A stretch of DNA of 5,071 bases from Clostridiaceae bacterium (GTDB lineage Bacteria > Bacillota > Clostridia > Oscillospirales > Acutalibacteraceae). The position numbers and the translations under genes are program-made. Of the stretch, positions 1 to 5,071 are shown in pieces. The notes below the pieces were generated by a model that did not search any database, was not told the DNA's origin, and saw only the letters and a program-made list of their open reading frames with translations. Location of the stretch: NCBI GenBank assembly GCA_016295895.1, contig JAEDKI010000140.1:1-5071 (forward strand). The letters run 5' to 3'. The first letter of the stretch is position 1; every line of letters begins with the position of its first letter.

Positions 1-7
1 CGAGGAT

Positions 8-36
8 ATTCTACATTATTTTCATAATTAAGTCAA
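8..36 (-). promoter_or_regulatory. Candidate divergent sigma-A/sigma-70 promoter reading out of the left edge
   Basis: On the minus strand a -35 hexamer TTGACT (positions 36-31) is followed after exactly 17 bp by a -10 hexamer TAGAAT (13-8), so transcription would start at about position 1 and leave the window. The bases before the -10 (ATG) match those before the -10 of the operon promoter on the other strand. No gene served by it is visible. The region is very A/T rich, where -10-like matches arise by chance, but the -35 match and ideal spacing raise the odds. A divergent regulator gene to the left is a natural guess, not something seen here. Confidence 0.45.
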
Positions 37-37
37 C

Positions 38-67
38 TTTTTTTAAAAATAAAATATTAATAAATAT
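38..67. promoter_or_regulatory. 30-nt A/T-only tract between the two promoters (possible UP element or bend)
   Basis: Every base from 38 to 67 is A or T, beginning with seven T followed by five A. It lies between the two divergent -35 boxes. Phased A- and T-runs bend DNA, and A/T-rich sequence just upstream of -35 can bind the RNA polymerase alpha C-terminal domain, so a stimulatory role for either promoter is plausible. No protein-binding motif is recognised in it. No GC-rich stem precedes the T-run on either strand, so it does not look like an intrinsic terminator. Confidence 0.3.
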
Positions 68-71
68 CTGA

Positions 72-91
72 TATAACTGTTGACAGTTTTA
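72..91. promoter_or_regulatory. Imperfect 20-bp palindrome over the -35 box (candidate operator)
   Basis: The core is AACTGT-TG-ACAGTT (75-88), two perfect 6-bp inverted arms around a 2-bp centre. Allowing one mismatched pair (74/89), the symmetry extends to 72-91. The palindrome contains the whole -35 hexamer TTGACA (80-85) of the operon promoter, the usual place for a repressor operator. No regulator family can be named: it does not resemble the catabolite-responsive element consensus. A weaker palindrome (AAGT-CA-ACTT, 30-39) covers the -35 of the divergent promoter. Confidence 0.45.
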
Positions 92-108
92 ATTAAAAAA
101 TGTAAAAT
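80..108 (+). promoter_or_regulatory. Sigma-A/sigma-70-type promoter of the GRE operon
   Basis: A perfect consensus -35 TTGACA (80-85), a 17-bp spacer and a -10 TAAAAT (103-108, one mismatch to TATAAT) form a near-ideal housekeeping promoter. Transcription would start near 115, leaving a leader of only about 16 nt that is mostly Shine-Dalgarno. Such a strong promoter suggests that expression is held down by a regulator when not needed, consistent with the palindrome on its -35 box. The short leader leaves no room for a riboswitch or attenuator. Confidence 0.7.
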
Positions 109-116
109 CAAAAGGT

Positions 117-125
117 AGAGGTGAT
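117..125 (+). promoter_or_regulatory. Strong ribosome binding site that fixes the TTG start of the activase
   Basis: AGAGGTGAT matches the Gram-positive anti-Shine-Dalgarno consensus over most of its length and ends 5 nt before the TTG at 131. It decides the start. The GTG at 121 and ATG at 124 lie inside this site and in another frame that closes at 178-180, and the activase frame has a TGA at 125-127. TTG at 131 is therefore the first possible start. Confidence 0.75.
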
Positions 126-130
126 GACGG

Positions 131-835
131 TTGAAAATATTGCAAAGGGGCTTCAATTATTCTCAGGACGGCCCCGGTAACAGGCTTGTCTATCATCTTC
201 AGGGCTGCAATTTTGCTTGCAGATGGTGCTCGAATGCCGATAGCATTCCGAGAGAAAACCCTGCGGCTAAGGATTGCTCCGTTGACGAAATTTTTGACGA
301 AATCATGCGAAGCCGAATGATGTTTTTTGACGGCGGCGGCGTGACCTTTACTGGCGGAGAGGTTTGCGTTCAGTCAGACGAACTTATTGAGCTTTTAAAG
401 CTCCTGAAGCAGAACGGAATTCACACGACGATTGAAACCAACTGTTCATTGCCCGAGGTGCGTGAGGTTGCCAGATATGTCGATTACCTGATTGCCGATT
501 TTAAGCATTATGACAGCGAAATTCATCAAAAATGGATAGGCTTGCCGAATGATTCGGTAAAAGAAAATATTGCATATTTTCTTGAAAGCGGCAGGCAGAT
601 TCATATAAGGATTCCCGTTATTCATAAAATAAACGATGAGCCTGAGGGCTTCGCAAAATTCTTTTCCCGGTTTGATTCGTCAAATGCGGTCTTTGAATTT
701 CTTGCTTATCACGAGTTCGGCAAGGATAAGTGGAAGGGCAGATATCAGATAGAGGACGGCTTTGTGACGCCCGATACAATCAAAAATTTTGATGAAACAT
801 TCAAAAAATACGGACTTAAAACCGTGAGAACATAA
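131..835 (+). CDS. Glycyl radical enzyme activating enzyme (radical SAM, minimal PflA-type architecture)
   Basis: This 234-residue cytosolic radical-SAM protein would use a [4Fe-4S] cluster and S-adenosylmethionine to abstract a hydrogen from the glycine of its partner GRE, encoded immediately downstream. The N-terminal DGPG (13-16) is the family signature. Cys26, Cys30 and Cys33 form the CX3CX2C cluster motif specific to GRE activases, with cysteines close to those of PFL-activase (29/33/36). GGGVTFTGGE (68-77) is the SAM-binding GGE motif. Length fits PflA (about 246 residues). It lacks the two-cluster ferredoxin-like insert found after the CX3CX2C in most activases of dehydratase/lyase GREs: only one extra cysteine (Cys49) lies before the GGE motif. 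Small oddities are CSNAD where CHNPE is usual and GGEV where GGEP is usual. The start is TTG, fixed by a strong ribosome binding site. Family assignment is secure; pairing with the next gene follows from adjacency. Confidence 0.93.
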   Translation: MKILQRGFNYSQDGPGNRLVYHLQGCNFACRWCSNADSIPRENPAAKDCSVDEIFDEIMRSRMMFFDGGGVTFTGGEVCVQSDELIELLKLLKQNGIHTTIETNCSLPEVREVARYVDYLIADFKHYDSEIHQKWIGLPNDSVKENIAYFLESGRQIHIRIPVIHKINDEPEGFAKFFSRFDSSNAVFEFLAYHEFGKDKWKGRYQIEDGFVTPDTIKNFDETFKKYGLKTVRT

Positions 836-860
836 ATTTATTCAGGGAAGTGCAGTTATT

Positions 861-3185
861 ATGAATTATTGTTTTGACAGCAAAAGAATAACCGAAATGG
901 CAAAGTCGCTTTTTGCCGAAAAGAGAGCGGGCAAACGCCTTGACGGTTGGTTCATTGCCAAAGAAGCCGAGCTGGAGCTTGCTAAAAAATATGACGGAGA
1001 GAACGAAGAAGTCAAAAAGGCTCTCATTCTTAAAGATATAGTCAAGACAATTCCGCTTTATCTGAGCGATTATCAGATTTTTGCAGGAACTCAGGACGAT
1101 GCATTTGCAAGAAGCTATGCGCTGATCAATCCCGCATTTAAGGTTGAAGAATTCAGCGGTTACTGTGACCCTACGGCGGTTTTTGACGATATCGAGCCGA
1201 ACGGTGAGTTCACCGCCGAGAGGATTGACAAGGTCAGAAAAGAATTTGCAGAAACCGAATATGCCGAAAAGCTCAGAGAGGTTTACGGCAAAGCAGAGTG
1301 CTACACGAAAGAGGTTATATTCTTCTTTGAGCAGGTAACGGGTCACCTTATCCCCGACATGCGCTATGCGATAAAATACGGCGTTAAGGATATGATAAAG
1401 AAAACCGAGGGCAAAGAGGGCAACGGTTATAAGGCTTTTGCAATCGCTCTTGAATGCGCTCCGATTCTTGCAAACCGTTATGCCGACATGGCAAAGGAAA
1501 AGGCTGCAACGGCTTCGCCCGAAAGAAAAGCAGAGCTTGAACTAATGGAGAAAACTCTCCGTAAGGTTCCCGAAAACGGAGCCGAAAATCTCTATGAAGC
1601 AATTCAGTCCTTCATGATTATGTGGCAGATTATGTGCCTTGAGCAATCGCCGAACCCGTTCGCTTTTTCGGTCGGCAATGCTGACAGAATTTTTGAGCCT
1701 TACAGAAACGGTCTTGACCGTGAGACTGCCGCATCGCTTTTCAAGCATTTTCTTGTTTTCTTCAATGTTGCCGACAGAAGCTGGGCGATTTCGCAGAATA
1801 TCATCGTCAGCGGTCGTGATCTTTGCGGCAACGATCTGACAAATGAAACAACCTATGCGCTCATGGACGCATATTATGACATGAACCTGCCTCAGCCGAT
1901 TCTTTCGGTTAAGCTTCATAAGAACACCCCCGCAAAGCTTTATGAGGAGATGGGCAAATTCCTGTTCACTCCCGGCACGCTCACTCCGTCATTCTTCAAT
2001 GACGATTCGCTGTTCACCGTGCTTTCGTCAAAGGGCGTTGCGGACGGCGACCTTGCCGATATTTCAATCGCAGGCTGTCAGGAGCCGCTTATCATGGGCA
2101 AGGATAACGGCAACACAACCAACAGCTGGCTGAATCTTCCCAAGATTCTTGAAATGACTCTGACCGGCGGTGTTTCGGCAATAACGGGCGAAAAGCTTGT
2201 TGATGTTGAAAAATGCGAGCTTGAAAATGTCAGAGAAGCGTTCTATGAAAATGTTAAAAAATTTGTTGCCGAAATGGGCAAGGCGGCAAACGGAGCTTCC
2301 GCAGCTCTTTCAACTCAGAGAGTGCCGTTCCTTTCATGCCTTATGGGCGGCCTTGAAAACGGCATTGATGCAAGAGACATTCACGAGCAGGGAACAGAGT
2401 ATAACGGCAGCGGTTGCCTTATTCACGGCGTTTCGGTTATCGCCGACAGCTTTGCCGCTATAGACAAACTCCTTGCAGAGAGACCGCAGGATAAAGAAAA
2501 ACTTGTTGACGCAATGAAAGCGGATTTCAAAGGCTATGAGGAACTGCGTGACTTCCTGCTTTCGGCAGATAAATTCGGCAACAACATTAAAAAGGTTGAT
2601 GAAGAAGCGGGCGAAATTGCCTCAAAGGTTGCAGATATCGTTTCATCAACCAAGAACTACCTCGGCAACCCGTTCAGACCCGATTTCAGCTCGCCCTCAA
2701 CCCATTTGCTTTACGGCTATTGGGTCGGAGCAACGCCCGACGGCAGAAAATCAAGAGATATGCTCGGCTACGGTGTTGACCCGCTCTACGGAAGCGCAGA
2801 AAACGGTCTCGGTTTCCGTATGCTCTCAAATATGAACATGCCCTTTGAAAAGATGAACGGCGGCTACGCTTCACATCTCGGCATTGACCCCAAATATTTC
2901 AAATCCGGAACATATGAGGAAAAGGGTATTGAATTCAGAGATAAGGTCATTAATCCTTTGTTCTTTAACCCGATGAAAGACGGCGTTTCGCCTTTCTATC
3001 TTTATGTCAATGTCACAACTGCCGAAATTCTCAGAAAGGTGCTTGCAGACCCGAAAAAATATGCACCGAGCGGAGTTTACATCATGAGAATCCACGGCAC
3101 ATTTGTTAACTTCCTTGACCTTTCGCCTGCAATTCAGCAGGATATCATAACAAGGCTTGATCCGAACTCGGCTTCGATGGCGTAA
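861..3185 (+). CDS. Divergent glycyl radical enzyme, eliminase/dehydratase-like (PFL superfamily), substrate unknown
   Basis: The product is a 774-residue cytosolic GRE with an N-terminal PFL-like barrel domain and a C-terminal glycine-radical domain (from about residue 650). Family landmarks appear in order: TGHLIPD (160-166), SVGNADR (270-276), PQP then SVKLHKNTP (to about 357), AGCQEP with thiyl Cys406 and Glu408, then RIHGTF (743-748) with predicted radical Gly746, and LSPAIQQDII after it. The Cys-x-Glu pattern matches GREs that dehydrate or cleave C-O, C-N or C-S bonds (glycerol dehydratase, choline lyase, hydroxyproline dehydratase). Pyruvate formate-lyase has two adjacent cysteines, so this is not PFL. 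The glycyl loop is atypical: the family norm is RVxGYx, whereas here Thr747 replaces Tyr. There is no N-terminal extension of the microcompartment-targeting kind. Start ATG has a moderate site AGGGAAG (844-850), 25 nt after the activase stop. Neighbouring sugar kinase and isomerase genes suggest a sugar, anhydro-sugar or polyol substrate. Superfamily is near certain; the reaction is inferred and the substrate unknown. Confidence 0.93.
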   Translation: MNYCFDSKRITEMAKSLFAEKRAGKRLDGWFIAKEAELELAKKYDGENEEVKKALILKDIVKTIPLYLSDYQIFAGTQDDAFARSYALINPAFKVEEFSGYCDPTAVFDDIEPNGEFTAERIDKVRKEFAETEYAEKLREVYGKAECYTKEVIFFFEQVTGHLIPDMRYAIKYGVKDMIKKTEGKEGNGYKAFAIALECAPILANRYADMAKEKAATASPERKAELELMEKTLRKVPENGAENLYEAIQSFMIMWQIMCLEQSPNPFAFSVGNADRIFEPYRNGLDRETAASLFKHFLVFFNVADRSWAISQNIIVSGRDLCGNDLTNETTYALMDAYYDMNLPQPILSVKLHKNTPAKLYEEMGKFLFTPGTLTPSFFNDDSLFTVLSSKGVADGDLADISIAGCQEPLIMGKDNGNTTNSWLNLPKILEMTLTGGVSAITGEKLVDVEKCELENVREAFYENVKKFVAEMGKAANGASAALSTQRVPFLSCLMGGLENGIDARDIHEQGTEYNGSGCLIHGVSVIADSFAAIDKLLAERPQDKEKLVDAMKADFKGYEELRDFLLSADKFGNNIKKVDEEAGEIASKVADIVSSTKNYLGNPFRPDFSSPSTHLLYGYWVGATPDGRKSRDMLGYGVDPLYGSAENGLGFRMLSNMNMPFEKMNGGYASHLGIDPKYFKSGTYEEKGIEFRDKVINPLFFNPMKDGVSPFYLYVNVTTAEILRKVLADPKKYAPSGVYIMRIHGTFVNFLDLSPAIQQDIITRLDPNSASMA

Positions 3186-3190
3186 GGTGA
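3184..3190 (+). promoter_or_regulatory. Ribosome binding site overlapping the GRE stop codon
   Basis: AAGGTGA begins inside the TAA stop (3183-3185) of the GRE gene and ends 4 nt before the kinase ATG at 3195. Ribosomes finishing the GRE would be placed on the kinase site, so translational coupling is likely. Confidence 0.6.
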
Positions 3191-3194
3191 AATT

Positions 3195-4487
3195 ATGAAT
3201 ATAGTCGGAATTGATATCGGAACAACAAGCATCTGCGGCGTTGCGGTTGATATTGTCAGCGGCGATATCGTCAAATCCGTGACAAAACAGAATAATTCAT
3301 TCATTAATTCCGAAAAGGAATATGAAAGAATTCAGGATACCGAAGAAATCATGCGGAGCGTTACCGGGCTTCTTTCGGAGCTTGACGCAGAAAACGCCAT
3401 CGCAATCGGTTTTTCGGGTCAGATGCACGGCATAGTTTATGTTGACGAAAACGGCTCTGCGTTAAGTCCGCTTTATACCTGGCAGGACGCAAGAGCGGCG
3501 CTGGATTTCAAAGGCGGAAAAACCTATGCTCAGGCTCTCGGCTGTTTTGCGGGCTACGGTCTTGCAACGGATTTTTATAACGAGCAGAACGGGCTTATTC
3601 CCGAAAATGCGGTGTGTCTCTGCACGGTTGCCGATTATGCGGCAATGAGAATCTGCGGGCTTAAAAAGCCTCTCGTTCATATCACAAACGCCGCAAGCCT
3701 CGGGTGCTTTGATATAAATGAAAACCGTTTCAAAATCGATAATCCGAGACTTCCGGAGGTTACGGCTGAATTCAAGGCAATCGGCGAGTATAAGGGCGTT
3801 CCCGTCAGTGCCGCTCTCGGCGACAATCAGGCGAGTTTCATCGGCTCGGTCTCCGATTCGGAGGACGCTTTGATAAATGTCGGAACGGGTTCGCAGATTT
3901 CGTGGCTTTCCGCTTCGCCCGTTGACGGCGGTGGACTTGAAACAAGACCGTTTGACGGCAGAAATTATCTTGCGGCAGGCTGTGCGCTTTGCGGCGGCAG
4001 AGCGTTCGCAATGCTTGAACGCCTTTTCAGAGAAATTGCTTCGCTTGCAGGTGATAATACAGACAGTCTTTATCCTCAGATTGACAGACTCCTTGAGACC
4101 AAAACCGAAACAACGCTTTCGGCGGACTGCCGTTTCTGCGGAACAAGAAGCGACCCGAATATCAGAGGCTCGATAGGCAATATCAGCGAGAATAATCTGA
4201 CAGCCGCCGACCTTGCATTTGCCGTTCTGAACGGAATGTCAAAGGAGCTTTACGATATGTATTCGAGCGGCGGCAAAATGGCGAAGAAGCTTGTCTGCTC
4301 GGGCAACGGAATCAGAAAGAACGCCGCACTTCGCAGAATAGTATCCGGAATGTTCGGCTGTGAGATAAAAATTCCTCTTTATGCCGAGGAAGCGTCATAT
4401 GGCGCAGCCCTTGCGGCGGCGGTTGCAGGCGGAGAGTTCGGCAACATTTACGAGGCATGCAAAATTATTAAATATAAGGATGAATAA
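3195..4487 (+). CDS. FGGY-family carbohydrate kinase, sedoheptulokinase/xylulokinase-like
   Basis: This 430-residue cytosolic kinase would transfer the ATP gamma-phosphate to a sugar, probably a ketose. It has the two actin-like FGGY domains. Domain one carries GIDIGTTS (5-12, phosphate loop), SGQMHG (74-79) and TWQDAR (95-100). Domain two begins near 200 and carries GDNQAS, with Asp210 as the predicted catalytic base, NVGTGSQ (228-234), SGNG...N (369-376, adenosine-side motif) and the terminal EEASYGAALAA stretch. GQMHG is shared with xylulokinases. TWQDxR, the AGYG segment and GDNQAS (where xylulokinase has GDNAA) recall sedoheptulokinases as I remember them. At 430 residues it is shorter than typical xylulokinase or sedoheptulokinase (about 480), but all named motifs are present, so it is compact and not broken. 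It starts 9 nt after the GRE with a site overlapping that stop codon. FGGY membership is secure; the sugar is not known and may be the GRE substrate or product. Confidence 0.9.
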   Translation: MNIVGIDIGTTSICGVAVDIVSGDIVKSVTKQNNSFINSEKEYERIQDTEEIMRSVTGLLSELDAENAIAIGFSGQMHGIVYVDENGSALSPLYTWQDARAALDFKGGKTYAQALGCFAGYGLATDFYNEQNGLIPENAVCLCTVADYAAMRICGLKKPLVHITNAASLGCFDINENRFKIDNPRLPEVTAEFKAIGEYKGVPVSAALGDNQASFIGSVSDSEDALINVGTGSQISWLSASPVDGGGLETRPFDGRNYLAAGCALCGGRAFAMLERLFREIASLAGDNTDSLYPQIDRLLETKTETTLSADCRFCGTRSDPNIRGSIGNISENNLTAADLAFAVLNGMSKELYDMYSSGGKMAKKLVCSGNGIRKNAALRRIVSGMFGCEIKIPLYAEEASYGAALAAAVAGGEFGNIYEACKIIKYKDE

Positions 4488-4490
4488 CCG

Positions 4491-5071
4491 ATGTTTTTTG
4501 ATGAACCGATTTTTTTTGAAAAGAACAGAGTGTTCAGAGTATATAAAGGCGGCAAGCTTTTTGCAGATTTCTTCGGCGACGATTCAACCGACGGCAGCTA
4601 TCCCGAGGAATGGGTTGCTTCAAGCGTCAGGGCTCTCAACGGGGGAAGCACGGATGTGCATGAGGGAATCTCAAAAATCAAGGGAACAGAGCTTTATCTC
4701 AACGAAGCCGTTGAAAAATATAAATCCGAGATTCTCGGCGAAAGAGAGGATATCGGAATTTTAACGAAGATTCTTGACAGCGCAATAAGACTTCCCGTTC
4801 AGGCTCATCCCGACAAGGCTTTTTCGGAAAAGTATTTTTCTTCAAAATACGGCAAGGAGGAGAGCTGGATTATCCTTGCAACAAGACCCGGTGCAAAGAT
4901 TTATTACGGCTTTAAGGATGGCGTAACGCTTGAAGATTTTTCAAAAGCCGTTGATGCGAGCGAGACGGATAAAAATGCTTTTGAGCATCTGCTTTGCACG
5001 ATTGATGTTAAGCCGGGTGATGTGATTTATATTCCCGCAAAAATGGTTCATGCAATCGGATACGGCTGTTT
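4491..5071 (+). CDS. manA: Class I mannose-6-phosphate isomerase (partial, 3' end cut by window)
   Basis: The 193 codons seen run open to the window edge. Type I phosphomannose isomerases are cupin metalloenzymes interconverting mannose-6-phosphate and fructose-6-phosphate in the cytosol. All four expected metal ligands are present: Gln104 and His106 in LPVQAHPDK, Glu124 in GKEESW, and His187 in VHAIG. The N-terminal YPEEWVAS (37-44) and the LDSAIRLPVQ stretch (95-104) are typical of the longer Clostridia members often found in sugar-use operons. The catalytic arginine and C-terminal region lie beyond the window. ATG at 4491 is 3 nt after the kinase stop, with AAGGA (4476-4480) as ribosome binding site inside the kinase's last codons, so it is tightly coupled to the kinase. 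It may serve general mannose metabolism or isomerise the phosphorylated product of this pathway. The family call is strong; the exact substrate is inferred. Confidence 0.9.
   Translation, partial: MFFDEPIFFEKNRVFRVYKGGKLFADFFGDDSTDGSYPEEWVASSVRALNGGSTDVHEGISKIKGTELYLNEAVEKYKSEILGEREDIGILTKILDSAIRLPVQAHPDKAFSEKYFSSKYGKEESWIILATRPGAKIYYGFKDGVTLEDFSKAVDASETDKNAFEHLLCTIDVKPGDVIYIPAKMVHAIGYGC

Noticed and set aside
30..67. T-run at 38-44 as an intrinsic terminator of a gene to the left
   Set aside because: There is no GC-rich stem-loop before the T-run; the sequence is better explained as A/T-rich promoter DNA.
64..74. ATATC-T-GATAT inverted repeat upstream of the palindrome
   Set aside because: The arms are only 5 bp, composed almost wholly of A/T in an A/T-rich stretch, so chance is a sufficient explanation.
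121..180. GTG (121) or ATG (124) as the start of the first gene
   Set aside because: That frame closes with TAA at 178-180 and is not the activase frame. Both codons lie within the ribosome binding site of the TTG start at 131.
832..841. ATAAATTTAT palindrome between activase and GRE
   Set aside because: It is a short all-A/T hairpin with no GC stem or T-tract. It is too weak for a terminator and is probably chance around the stop codon.
816..1346. Open frame of 176 codons on the minus strand
   Set aside because: It lies antisense over the start of the GRE gene, has no recognisable motif, and the + strand reading is a clear conserved protein. It is a shadow of codon bias.
1542..1919. Open frame of 125 codons on the minus strand
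   Set aside because: It is entirely inside the GRE gene and antisense to conserved family segments, with no family resemblance of its own.
861..3185. Annotation as pyruvate formate-lyase (PflB)
   Set aside because: PFL has two adjacent active-site cysteines and an RVSGYA loop. Here there is a single Cys in GCQEP and an RIHGTF loop, so only the superfamily matches.
4381..4764. Open frame of 127 codons on the + strand across the kinase/ManA junction
   Set aside because: It runs out of frame over the conserved kinase C-terminus and the ManA N-terminus, both of which show family motifs. Its product is low-complexity and unrecognisable.

Overview
The window holds the start and most of a compact four-gene operon, all on the + strand. 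The genes encode a radical-SAM glycyl-radical-enzyme activase (131-835), a divergent glycyl radical enzyme (GRE, 861-3185), an FGGY-family carbohydrate kinase most like sedoheptulokinase (3195-4487) and the first 193 codons of a class I mannose-6-phosphate isomerase (4491 to the window end). The gaps between genes are 25, 9 and 3 nt, so a single transcript is likely.

The source is probably a strictly anaerobic Firmicutes/Clostridia bacterium of the gut or rumen type. This is inferred from the oxygen-sensitive GRE/activase pair, strong Gram-positive-style Shine-Dalgarno sequences, a TTG start, heavy use of AGA arginine codons, and a very A/T-rich intergenic region beside coding DNA of moderate GC. 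No taxonomic marker is present, so the genus is open.

Positions 1-130 are intergenic and look like a divergent promoter region. On the + strand there is TTGACA-17 bp-TAAAAT (80-108) feeding the operon. On the - strand there is TTGACT-17 bp-TAGAAT (36-8) pointing out of the left edge. A 30-nt run of only A/T lies between them, and a 20-bp imperfect palindrome sits on the + strand -35 box as a candidate operator. A regulator or transporter gene may lie just off the left edge.

As a system, the activase would install a radical on Gly746 of the GRE. The GRE has the Cys-x-Glu active site (GCQEP) of eliminase/dehydratase/C-O-lyase GREs, not the Cys-Cys of pyruvate formate-lyase. Its glycyl loop is non-canonical (RIHGTF where the family norm is RVxGYx). 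With a ketose-type kinase and a hexose-phosphate isomerase behind it, the parsimonious reading is a radical-based catabolic route for a sugar, anhydro-sugar or polyol ending in phosphorylated ketoses. The substrate cannot be read from the sequence. I do not recognise this GRE subtype as a characterised one, and it is the most interesting element here.
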